Shown here: one piece after another, positions 1 through 10,587 of the stretch
Numbering within the stretch: the first letter of the stretch is position 1
Layout: each line of letters opens with the position of its first letter
Source: Hysterangium stoloniferum
Lineage: Eukaryota > Basidiomycota > Agaricomycetes > Hysterangiales > Hysterangiaceae
NCBI GenBank assembly: GCA_015178975.1
Contig: WHVD01000067.1
Span: forward strand, 372,001-436,000
Length of the DNA stretch: 64,000 bases
Reading direction: 5' to 3'
Position numbers and translations under genes: made by a program
Notes under the pieces: generated by a model
What the model was told of the DNA's origin: nothing
Databases searched by the model: none
The model's input: only the letters and a program-made list of their open reading frames with translations

Positions 1-783
1 CTTACCCGAATAGTGCCAGATACATTGGCATGGCTCCATACACTGAGAGATCATATTGGCAAGATATATGTATCTGCTGATTTTACATTTATTCCCTGCA
101 AAGAGAACAGCAAATGGAACCCTCCCTTTCAATCGTTAATTAAAAGTCAAGAGATACAAAATTCCCCATTAAGCGGTCCAAACCCAATTGTTGATCTCCC
201 CAGCTTAAATGGTGCAAATAGCCATTTAGGACTCTGCCATCTATTGCATCACTGTGTGTCCCTTGAAAGGGTAGCCACAGTCCTCTCACTAGCTGAGGAG
301 TCAGAACTCTCCCAATTGTGCAAGTCACATACTAGACGGCCTGCATTCACATCAGGAGCTGAAAACACCCTAACTACTTCATGCGACATTGTTGTCCGTG
401 GTACCACACCAGGCTGTGAGCCTCTCACTGGACAGGAAAAAGCTGACCTGCTTGTGGCTTTACGAGAGCGCAAGTTTTACCACTTACTGGCCATTGGCAT
501 TGCCGACAAGCTAGGATGGGATGATGCTATCACGAGGCTTGGTCTGCCTACTGGTCCCCAACATGGCCTGCCTCCCATGTGGGCGTTGCAGCGGAGTGCA
601 GAAAACCATGGGTACATTCTTAGCCAATTGACGGTGAAAAAAAACTATGGCTATAAATGGGGTGGTGCAGCTGGATGGCTTGCTAGGATCTGGGAAGCGG
701 CTGGAAAACCTTCAGCAGGCCCTGGAGTGTGGGATAGTGTAATGAAGCAGAGCCGCCTAGCAATTGAGACAGGGTTTCCATGA
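1..783 (+). CDS. 3' part of an unrecognised protein-coding gene, cut by the window edge
   Basis: The reading frame is open from base 1 to the TGA at 781-783 (about 260 codons). It has no in-frame ATG until the C-terminal third, so the start lies left of the window, possibly in an upstream exon. The C-terminal 110 residues look folded, with many Trp, Gly and Tyr residues (motifs GWDDAITRLGLP, KWGGAAGWLARIWEAAGK). No family, catalytic motif, membrane segment or transposase signature is recognised. The stop codon lies inside the first unit of a short tandem repeat, so the coding end may have been remodelled by repeat growth. It could be a lineage-specific gene or the residue of a mobile element. 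Coding potential is moderately convincing from its length alone. Confidence 0.45.
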   Translation, partial: LTRIVPDTLAWLHTLRDHIGKIYVSADFTFIPCKENSKWNPPFQSLIKSQEIQNSPLSGPNPIVDLPSLNGANSHLGLCHLLHHCVSLERVATVLSLAEESELSQLCKSHTRRPAFTSGAENTLTTSCDIVVRGTTPGCEPLTGQEKADLLVALRERKFYHLLAIGIADKLGWDDAITRLGLPTGPQHGLPPMWALQRSAENHGYILSQLTVKKNYGYKWGGAAGWLARIWEAAGKPSAGPGVWDSVMKQSRLAIETGFP

Positions 784-863
784 GACTTCAGATAGCACAA
801 TGGGACTTTAGATAGTGCAATGAGACTTCAGTTATATAGCACAATGAGACGCCAGATAGCAAT
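780..863. repeat. imperfect 20-bp tandem repeat, four units
   Basis: Four copies of a unit close to ATGAGACTTCAGATAGCACA start at 780, 800, 820 and 844. The third unit carries a 4-bp insertion and the fourth is slightly diverged. The first unit contains the stop codon of the preceding reading frame. The rest of the gap to 992 shows nothing else I can name. Confidence 0.75.
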
Positions 864-992
864 GTCACTACATTTTATTCTCCAAAAAGAACAAGAAAAT
901 AAACTTTACATGACCTGTCATAACATGGATATTTCCCTACATCTAAGCCACATTCATCGTCAAAAGTGCCCCCCTAGCTTGTTGATATAATG

Positions 993-2691
993 CTAATCCC
1001 TTCTTTCGTTAATGTACAGAGCAGCCGCTCCCATACCACTTCCAACACACATGCTTGTGCACAAGATATCCTCATCACGACGTTTGAGCTCTGCTAGCCC
1101 TGTTGCAAGAAGTCGCACGCCAGCTGGAGCGATAGAATTATTGTACGAAATAGATTAATTGAAATAAGACCTACTCATGCCAAGAGGGTGAGCTAAAGCG
1201 ATGGAGCCACCACTAGACCAAGTTTTAGGGCTAATTGCCAGCAGGCGTGGAAGTCAAAAAACCTACTTGGGATTGACTTTGTCCATTGGTAAATCGAGCT
1301 TTTCGACACAATATGCAAATTGAGACGCGAATGCCTCGTTTATCTGATGAAAAATGCATTATATGTTCTTTGGCTGCAAATGATTAAACATAGACTTACC
1401 TCCCAAACATTAACGTCCTCCTTTTTCAAGCCATATTGTTGAAGAAGTTTGGGTATTGCGACAATGGGGGCAATACCCATGACCCGCGGTTCGACACCTG
1501 TCAAAGGTATCAATAAATTCTACTAACACAGCGGAATTTCACATAGCTTACCAACCACCGAGCATCCACCCCACTTCGCAACTATTTCCCAACTTTCCTT
1601 TTCGGCTCTTTCACGGGTCGTCAGGATAGCGATAGCTGCCCCATCCCCTACGCCGCTAGCATTACCAGCAGTCGTGGATGCATGGCCCCAATCCGGAAAT
1701 ACAGACTTCAGCTTTGCTAAGGATTCGGAGGTCACACCGGGTCTAATGGTATCATCCTTATAAATGATAGTTTCTCCAATGTGGATAGGAATTATTTCAT
1801 CCGCAAATATTCCGGCCTCTAACGCATATGCGGCCCGCGTATGCGAAATAAGGGCATACTCATCTTGCTTTTGTCGTGAAACATTGTATGTTTCAGCCAC
1901 CATTTCGGACGTCCAACCCATTGGCTAGTAATCCATATCCTGCTTTTAATGAAAGTAACATTGAGTAGTATATTCGATATAACACACTTGAACACAATCA
2001 TGCGCTTGTGTATTTTGTTCAACCACTTTAGTGAGTTCTGGGGTTGGACGAGGACTTTGAATCGTCTAGGTTAATAATTGCGTTGGTAGGTTAGCTGGTT
2101 CGTACTTCAAGGACATGCTTTCCACTCCGATGGCGATGCCTAGATTTGCCTCTCCCACTTTTATGGCATGTGCTATACTTCTGATCGCCATGAGACCTGA
2201 GGAGCATAGTCGATTTATAACATGAATTGGAACATGGTCAGGTATTCCTGCTGAAAGGGCTGCAGCCCGTGAGATATAAAGTGGGGAAGGGGGATGGCAT
2301 GTGCCTAAGGGATGAACATTAGTATGAAAATTCTGTTTGGCTACTACGTCATCTCAGTGGCACTTACCGACTGCAATATCATCAATTTGAGCAGGATTCA
2401 GCTTAGTTGTTTCGAATGTCGCCTGTCTCTTCGTTAGAAACCCTTTAAATGAACAGACCATAACTCGACCTTTAAGAGTGCAGCAAGTATTTCATCTACC
2501 GGTGTGTCTTTAAATTGACCTTTCTTTGCTTTGCCTATCGCAGTACGCTTCACAAAAGTGATCACAACATCGTCAGGTCTCTTTTTCAACAGGCTTTGGA
2601 GACCACGTGGGTACACTTGTGACGCAAACGCCCTTGCGAACGATTTGGCAGGGGCAGTGACGAGACACTTTGAAACCCTTAAAGCGTTCAT
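993..2691 (-). CDS. 3-ketoacyl-CoA thiolase (acetyl-CoA C-acyltransferase), multi-exon
   Basis: This is a thiolase, which cleaves 3-ketoacyl-CoA with CoA in the last step of fatty-acid beta-oxidation. On the minus strand, exons encode in order: an N-terminal block with RPDDVVITFVKRTAIGKAKK; the nucleophile-cysteine region (INRLCSSGLMAIRS, near 2220-2190); the GMGWTSEMVAETYNVSR loop; the GNASGVGDGAAI segment; the NEAFASQFAYCVEKL helix; the catalytic His motif ALAHPLGMTGVR; and the terminal Cys motif CVGSGMGAAALY. The stop is TAG at 993-995. I chose the ATG at 2691; an in-frame upstream ATG at 2748 would add 19 residues. The first about 30 residues are basic with almost no acids, and I see neither a PTS2 nor a C-terminal PTS1 (it ends NERRD), so mitochondrial location is possible. 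The gene has several short introns. It diverges from the F-box gene. Confidence 0.9.
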
Positions 2692-2810
2692 GGTGTAAAC
2701 AGGAGAAGTTGGAACTCTCAGACCTGGAGGACGGGTCAACACTGTCACCCAGTCAAATGACCTTTGCGGCCGGCGTTTGAATAATTCTCGCCGTGGACTC
2801 GACCGTAGCT

Positions 2811-5800
2811 ATGGATTCGTCCCCAGGCTCATATGACGATATTGATAAGAATAGGGTTAGTGCAGGCGCACAGGGCTTAATTAGGACTAAGATTCAGTGT
2901 GACTCTCTTAACATCTTCACCATGTCTCCCTTGGGCAGCCGTATCGATGCTGCTGCCCAGCGCAGTTCTTCGAGTCCTCAAATGTGTTTGCCTAACTCTC
3001 CAGCTCTCAACATAGACCTCGGGTATAACAGTGTAGAAGAATCTTTTCAAGACAATATCCATAATCACACACAATCATCGCTCTCTACCCCTAATTCACC
3101 AACGTCTTTCTCTTTCTCTCCCGTTTTACGTACAGGATCTCAGGATAGATTTGACATGCACTATGGTGGATCAAGTTACGGTACTGATATGACAAGTCTA
3201 ATAGGGAGCTGGGACTCAAGTTCTGTCGGTGATTTGGCCGGGACTGCGTCTTCAGTTGCCAAAGACAAGGGGAAGGATGTAGTAAGAGACATGGTCGATA
3301 ATAACGTCAGTATTGGAGATGAAGTCCCCTATTCAAAGAATAAGGGGAAAGGGAAGGCTGTCGATGTGCCGTCGTCGTCACGACTCTCGCACAGTTCTGA
3401 GTTCGAGTTCGATTTCGAGTTAAACAATGTCCAGGACATACACGTTAACGCGGATTCCATCTACAGAGGTAGTCATGGCGATATTCAAGACGTTCTTTTT
3501 AAATCACCCATGCTACGTCTTTCACCAACCACACATAGCCTGTCTGGACAAGATGCCGGACTATATGCGGGTCCGTCATCTCGAAATGGAGAAAGAATGC
3601 GCGATGTCGGAGAAGGTTTCACTGTTCCGTTCGAGTCAAGCCCAACCTTACCCCGTCTGATGTCCCCCGCACCCCCCTCGACGCCCGTCACGCCTCCATT
3701 AAACGGACCTGTAGTGCCCACCCGTGCTCCGAAGCATCGACGGTCCTTTTCGTCGATGTCGTTGCGTTCTATTAAGTCCAGTTCATCTCGATCCATTGCG
3801 AGCATTCGCAGCACGCTGACGGGTGAGCATATCCGAGGAAAGGTTAGGTGAGGCTTCTCACGCTCTATTTCTTCGCCGCATTTCGTAACTATTTTCAACT
3901 GACAATCACCGTATGTGGTTTAATTTATTCATCGTAGATCTATCGCACCGGCCGCTGAGAAGCTGAAGGGCAGCTTGCGCACGATGTTTAGCCGCAATGC
4001 CAATCGACAGGGGACACCTTTGACAACTTCAGGATTTCGCAGGAGTGACAGAGATGATAGTAGCAGCGACCCGGACCCTACGAATTGCGAGCAGCTCGTC
4101 CATGCATCCCCTGCGTCGTCTATTCATGACCCAGATACAGATGCAGAGGATCTTTATTCACTCGATGAGGGATTCGACCTAGAATCCAATCAGTGGGGAC
4201 ATTCACTTGAAGCAAGCGCTATCTCTGAGGCTACTGTCAGACCGTTCTCTACGAGACAAATGGTATCACTATCTGAGGATGCAATACAAGATTCGAAGGT
4301 TATCGAAGTTGTAATGCCTCGCACTTTGTCAGAATCGGCGGCTTCCACGAGATGCGCCGACATGGCAAGCGGTGAGTGTTCTAACCAAACGGTTTCCGAG
4401 AATGTATTGTGCCCTACATCCGAGATAGTGGTGACAGAGCCAACAAACTATTTTGATAAGAGGCTTCCCAGAGAGATTCAGCTTGCTGTGTTGAAGAGTG
4501 TAGTGGATATCCACGAAAGTACACTTCAAGCAGCCATCAGCGGTAATTCACGAGATGTTCTGTGGAGTGTGGCCACTGCAGGAAGGACTCAATGGGTTGG
4601 TCGGGAGCAGGGCTTGCGGGAGTTGGTTAAGTTTTCTCGAGTGTGTATGTGATCCAAATCGCACGGACTGCGACTCATGTCACCTAACAGATATCTAAAT
4701 CTTGGCAAGCGCTTGCACTCGATGGCCAGCTTTGGAGAAATCTGCGACTAACACCTTCCCCTCACCTTTCTTCTGCTTTACTGTTGAGATTAGCGGGACA
4801 TGCAGGATCATTCGTACAGTCACTTGATCTACGAGGGTGGACTCATCTTGAGCCTGTTGCGCTCCGAGGGCTCGTCCGTTCGTTCTCTTTCGATCCTGCC
4901 TCCGATGATCCGCCAGGCGCATTACAACCAACCGCTTCTCTGACGACACTTTCCTTTCCGCCTACCAATCTGACAAGTGTGTCGCTGCGCGCATGTACTG
5001 CTCTCACGGCACACTCTCTCCATCACGTTCTTCTTCGTGCACCCAGTCTGCGGAGTGTTGATTTACACGGACTTACCGCTGTTACTAATTCCACATGTGG
5101 CGTCTTATCCGCATATTGTCCGCACCTAGAGAACGTGGATTTGGGTAGATGTGTCAATTTGGATGGGTATGGAATACGCGGGCTTATAGACGGTGTCTCA
5201 TTAGCTCGGTTGTGGGTCAACGAAGACGGTGCTTCGTCAGTTATCTTCCCTCACGCCATCAAGAGGGCTTCAAGTGGTTCATACTCCAAAGTGAAGATCC
5301 TAAAATCTTCTGGTATCAAAGGTCTCAATGCAGGCACCTTTGCCGTTCTAGCAGTTGGCGCGCCTGCGCTCGAAGTTCTAGATATTAGTTGTTCCCAGGA
5401 CTTGACTGACGATGCGATATCTGCATTTGTCGCATGGGATAAGAGTTGGGAGATTCCACTCGCCAATAATTCGAGTGATGAAGAGCCTCTTCTTCACCCA
5501 CGAAAGGTTGAGCTTACCGCCCGAGAGATGGGCCTTGACCCGACGATTGATAATGGGCCGTTTTACAAACGTATCACTCACTTGCGTCATTTGAACTTGT
5601 CCTCCTGTCCACTACTCACAGATCAAGCATGTACCCATTTAGCACACTGTGTTCCACATCTTGAATTTTTAGAACTTGCCGGAATAGGCCCAGATATTGG
5701 AGATGAAGGTCTCGTACGGCTATTCAAGACGACACCATACATACGTCGGGTCGACCTGGAAGATGCGTCTGAAGTAACAGATGCCGTGATTGATGCACTC

Positions 5801-6523
5801 ACCCCCAAACTTGTAACTGGGGTCACTACTCGACGAGGTACCCCAGTCCCTCCCCCACCACAACCGGGTCATAATCTTCAACACTTAGTTATATCGTATG
5901 GCATTGGCATCACTAACGAGGCATTACTGGGTCTTATTCAAGCATGCCCGCGCTTGGCTGTGTTAGAGTGCGACAACACTCGTATTTCTGGTGCTGTCAT
6001 CAAATCGTTTGTCAACACAATGCGGAGCAGGGGAGTGCTTTGTGCTGAAATAGTTGCCGTGGATTGCCGTGGCATAACTGAAGCATTGGTCAAGGATTTA
6101 GCAGCCGGGGGACAAATCCGTCCCCGGAAGGGCTATCGTCATTATGACGCCCGAACCCTCGGATATGTGGATGCCCGCGATGATGAGGATTTCAACAATT
6201 TAAGTACAGCAAGTGGAAGAAATACTATCATAGATGATTGTGATGATACGAAGGTGACCTTAAAGAGCTTCTGGTCTTGGCAAGCCGTGGATATGGTCCA
6301 ACATGCTCGCGAGAAACGGAGGATAGCATCGAGCAGGAGAAACACCGACTTTGGAATACCTGGGTCTAGACAGCCAGGGGCATTCTTCCAAGATAATGGC
6401 GGGGGGCCGTCTGTCAGGCCAAGATGGCTTGGTCAGTGGGTAACAGGTTCTGGAACTTACCCATCCTCGTCCGCAACTCAGGCATCTTTGAATCAAGATG
6501 AACGGGGGTGTATACTGATGTAA
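2811..6523 (+). CDS. F-box/leucine-rich-repeat protein with C-terminal CaaX box (Grr1/AMN1/FBXL-like)
   Basis: This is a predicted substrate receptor of an SCF ubiquitin ligase. Three exons close in phase: 2811-3847, 3938-4640 and 4691-6523, giving about 1190 residues. Residues 1-500 are Ser-rich and disordered. An F-box follows at about 520-590 (LPREIQLAVLKSV ... KFSR/ISKSWQALALDGQLWR, split by the second intron). From about 600 to 980 come leucine-rich repeats of the cysteine-containing RNI type (LRHLNLSSCPLLTDQAC, LEFLELAGIGPDIGDEG, IRRVDLEDASEVTD). The protein ends CILM, a CaaX prenylation motif, as known for mammalian FBXL2 and FBXL20, so membrane anchoring is likely. An upstream in-frame GTG is not used as the start. 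Only 119 bp separate it from the divergent thiolase gene. Confidence 0.88.
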
Positions 6524-7009
6524 CGGTACGACCTCACATGTATTGCGACATGTGTACTAGTCTTTTATGTGGCTATAATTGTGATTTATTGTAATTTCTG
6601 TAATTTCTGTATTTCTGGACAACGTAACTTGCATTTTTGAGGATTTGTCACGAATATATATGTTGATTAGGGAAGGGAGTTCGGTGGGGTTTGGGGCTAT
6701 GGAGTAGAGGGAAGCTCAGGTGCCGCTCGACCGAGTTAGGAGCGATATCGAACGCCGAGGAACTGTTAATTATTACTGTATGCCTATATATATTGAAACC
6801 TTAGAGATTAAAAACAAGGCCACAAAAATGATTTATATTCGATGCCTTTTTATGAGAACAATGGATGTGCTTCGTACTGTAGAAGAACGACCTCTTTCGA
6901 AACATATGATGTCTTGACCTTCACCGGTCTTGGGGGATTCAGCATCGTCGTATTAATTAATCAAATTAAAGAAATACCTATGTCATTGCAAATAATCCCG
7001 CCAACGCTG
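6524..7009. other. intergenic 3' regions of two convergent genes
   Basis: This stretch lies between the F-box stop and the bL32m stop. It holds AT-rich likely 3' untranslated sequence with a short TAATTTCTG repetition near 6590-6620. No coding or RNA gene was recognised. Confidence 0.5.
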
Positions 7010-7422
7010 CTAATTACCTCCAATACCTTTGGTACTTCTTTGGTGCGCCTTCCATTCTCGGGATATGGAAGAATAGCATGATGGACAGATATGATGTGCA
7101 AGTTTTGCGGACCCACATCCAGGGCAATTCACAATATCTACGTTATGATGAGTAAAGATATTTAGAAAATAATTTTATGCTTACTTGTCTTGTCCTTGAG
7201 CCCTTTATTTGCAGCGCGCATAGCTTTACGTGAATGTGAAACTTTTTTCTTCGGAACAGCAAGGAGAAACGGGGGAAACAATTCCCACAGTGTATGCAAG
7301 GTTGGTATGACTAGGATTGGTGTAGTCCAGTTAAGAAAAGGGATCAATCTCCTGACTATATCGTTTTGTCGTGTGCTTGGTAGAAGGAACGGACGCCATG
7401 AAGGTAACAAGGCCGCCAACAT
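7010..7422 (-). CDS. MRPL32: mitochondrial large-subunit ribosomal protein bL32m
   Basis: Two exons (7185-7422 and 7010-7137, 47-nt intron) give 121 residues and close exactly in phase. The N-terminus is a basic, hydrophobic mitochondrial presequence. The mature part begins with the family's signature VPKKKVSHSRKAMRAANKGLKDKT. After the intron comes NIVNCPGCG, then the rest of the zinc ribbon (Cys-x2-Cys ... HHICPSC) with all four metal-binding cysteines. bL32m is part of the mitoribosomal large subunit, and in yeast its presequence is cleaved by the m-AAA protease. It shares a 69-bp divergent promoter with the next gene, which also looks mitochondrial and concerned with translation. Confidence 0.95.
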
Positions 7423-7446
7423 CGCGGAATAGTGGGAAGTTGTTGA

Positions 7447-7454
7447 TCACGTGA
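7447..7454. promoter_or_regulatory. palindromic TCACGTGA box between bL32m and Sls1-like genes
   Basis: The perfect palindrome TCACGTGA (within GATCACGTGATT) lies in the 69-bp gap between the two divergent starts. CACGTG cores bind bHLH factors such as Cbf1 in ascomycete yeasts; the factor here is inferred. The same octamer occurs upstream of the Spb1 gene at 13737-13744. Confidence 0.55.
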
Positions 7455-7491
7455 TTCCAAAAAAATCTTGTGTGTACATCTCACAAGGTGC

Positions 7492-10481
7492 ATGTACGGT
7501 ATTCTCTATGCTCGTCCTCGTACAGGCGCCATAACACTTCCTGTGTGTATTTTGTGTCCATTTTTATTCTCCCAACACGCTATAAAGGTAGCTAGTTTAC
7601 GCCGTTATGTAACTGATACCTCGCAAGCTTTTACTACCGATGCCACATCCAAGAAACGCAAAAAACGATTAAAAACAGTTAATCCTAAAGATAATGATGA
7701 AAAGGTCCAAAAAAGGGCTCAAGAGCAGGCTGTTCAGGCTGAAATGCGACGCAGAGCATTGGCTACCTTGGACAAATCAGCCAGGTTTGTTGCTGCTGGT
7801 TTGGGTAGCATTCAAGGAAATCCTACTCTGGGAGACCTCGATCAATTGAAACCAGATAAACCCCATGTTTATTTGGAATTTATTGAACCAGGCCCGTTCA
7901 CTCCCTCGAAGTCGACAATTCCTGGATCGGGAATCATAAAGCAACATGCCGCTGCTTTCGAAAAACTGGTGGATACCTTGATCACGAGGTTCTCCAGAAA
8001 ACAACTCTTAGCATTGCACCAGGATGGAGTACAAACATCAGCAGGCATTAAACAAAAAGGTACACACATGAAACGAAAAACAGTGCGGGATATTGCTGGA
8101 GAGATTATTCGTTGGAGATGGCATTGGCCCTATCCTACTGAAGTTGAAAATAGGAAATCATTCCTTACAACTAAAGTAGAAAAATGTGTGTCCCACGTAT
8201 GCACCATGAATTTGTCACTCATTAATATATTTGCCATTTAGCATTCCAAATGACCACGAGCGAATTCTTCCTTCTTTTAGGGCCGGATGGTTCATCATTA
8301 CGAGAGTTAGCTGAAAACTACGAGATTGTGATTAAAGGCGTAAAACGGAAGAGCAATAATGTTTTCACACTTGTCGTGGATGGCCATGGCTATGGGCTAG
8401 ACTGTTTTGCCGACATTGTTGCTGAACGGAAGAGGGTACGTGTGAGATCATTACCGGAAGAAAAAAATGTTTAATTATATTTTGCAGCTAATCATCTCAG
8501 AAAACTTACAGTTAGGAGACGCCGGTTTGTCGTCACATCCAAATGTCCTCAAGAATGTCATATTTCAACCAGACCTAATAAGAAGGATATCAAAGCAGAG
8601 CAACGCCCTTGTAATCGATTTAGGGAAGAGCAAGGTAGAATATATGCCGTCTGTTGCGAAAGCATTGACCAGGCTACTTCTGTGCCTTGTTTAGTTTCAA
8701 ATTTCAGCGCATCACACACGCCATATTATGCTAGCTAAGCGTCTAGTCCTGCGTGCATTTCAACAGGTAAATGTTTCCTAGTATCAGCAAGAATCTTGAA
8801 TTTATGTCATTTCTGGTGATCAGATGTGTCTTTCGCCACCCTCACTTGCAATCAGTTTACTTGCCGCGAAGACTCTTGACAGAGAAAACAATCTATCATA
8901 TTCTCTCTTTCCCTTTGAATTGAACTCGTCGGAGAAAATTCCTTTGTACTGGATTCCGACGAGTTCCTTGACGGAAGCCCAGCCTAATAGAGCACCGTCG
9001 TCCTTAGCTTTATCACGCTATTCATTTGGTAGACCGACATTTTACCGCGTCAAGAAAATAGAAGACTGGCTTGCACAAAGCGCACCCAGCAGCATGTCTG
9101 ATCGCGGTCGGACCCGATCCAAGATAATTGGCTCAATGGGGTGTGTGGAATAATCTCCGGACCGGAAAACTGTCTTATACATACACAGCGAACCGCGCGT
9201 TCTCCGAGAAGCACTTGGTTTAACGCATTCACATTCACTTCATGATGAGCGCCGACAAATTCATTTAACAGCGTCGTGAGTTCTAGCACAGTTTTCTTCC
9301 TTTCTGTTATTCTTATAGTCTTTTCGTCGTGATGTTAGTTTTGGTCATATCATCTTCGCTCCTGCACCAAGTACGGCAAAAACGTTCTTATCTCCTTTAC
9401 AGAGCCCATGGACTTTCCCCCAGTTTTTAGAGTGGATGAAGTCTGACGCCGGGAACATGACATTCATTTCAGAGTAGGATTATCTTATTCGGTCAGATTT
9501 TTGTTATTGCTAACGACGCTACAGTATCCCGAGTTATCTGACAAACTCCTCACCAATGTCTCGGACAATCCTGACGCGGTTGGTGTATCGTTCTAATCCT
9601 GGCACGGTGCAACCAGGATATCCTGTAGCAACACTTAAGTTTGAACTCACACCAACCAAAGTCGAGCTGTCATCTCTTGGTTCTGACATGAGACAGCTTT
9701 CTCATGATACAACGTTCACCACCCAGGACGAATCACATAATGATAATTCGCCGAAGCAAGGCGAGGATCTGTTTCGATGGTCCTCAGTGAGTTCGTCCGT
9801 AAAACTATGGGAGGGTATGGAAACATCTATCAACTTGATGTTGCCTTCTCGGTAAATCGTCATATCTGTTTGGTCCGTCATTTTTTTCTCACTGTTAATA
9901 TCTACACTCACAGGCCTATGGATATTCAATTGACATCCTTTGATTATATGCGAATCCCCCTTGATAGCGCCCCTAAGGAATTGTTAGATTACGCTCAGAG
10001 TTTAGATCTTCGGTGGGTTATTGGTATTAACGTTATCCAGGTTGTCTGACAACGTTGGAACACTAGCTCTCGTCGAGCAGAAACAGTAGCCCGTCCCATT
10101 CCGCCCATGCAAGTGGGATTTAACGGGAAGACATACGTACTAGACTTAGATGCCACGATCAAAATGTCCTCCCACGTCCTTGACGGCAAAGACATCTCCA
10201 TGAATGAGCCTGTGGCTGTAATGGTCGAGAATGCAGTAGAGTTGGAAAGCAATGAACATATCCGCAGCTGTCTGGTATGTAGCCGTCTCCAACGGTTTAC
10301 ACAAAACTAATACACTTTCTAGTTGGTTTGTTCAGAACCAACAACAGATCATAATTTGGACGTCTTCATAACAACCTGCGAGCAGCTAGCTTCGAATCAA
10401 GAAACAATTCGCCCAAAATACATTGAAGACTTGCCAGATACCGAGGCTTCAGACGTCGACTTGCGTGATACAATACGCTAG
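7492..10481 (+). CDS. SLS1: probable Sls1-family mitochondrial inner-membrane translation protein
   Basis: This multi-exon gene starts at the ATG at 7492 (exon 1 7492-7542, exon 2 7588-8185, exon 3 8242-8435, exon 4 from 8487); the later exons are only approximate. The N-terminus is a basic mitochondrial targeting peptide (MYGILYARPR ... SLRRYVTD). A Lys/Arg-rich segment follows, then a helical region (FSRKQLLALHQDGVQTSAGIK) and a KH-like module (FFLLLGPDGSSLRELAENY). The C-terminus ends near VDLRDTIR, stop at 10479-10481. Yeast Sls1 is an inner-membrane factor that coordinates mitochondrial mRNA and translation. The assignment rests on the overall pattern of Sls1 helical and KH-like blocks plus the shared promoter with bL32m, not on a single diagnostic motif. 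The 3' end is convergent with Spb1, 106 bp apart. Confidence 0.6.
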
Positions 10482-10587
10482 TCAATGATGTATTTGATAT
10501 ATTACTTGCATGTATTAATCCGTATAGAATCCGGGATGTACATGGGCGTGCAGCGATATAAGTGACGTGATATATGATCAGTCGTAC

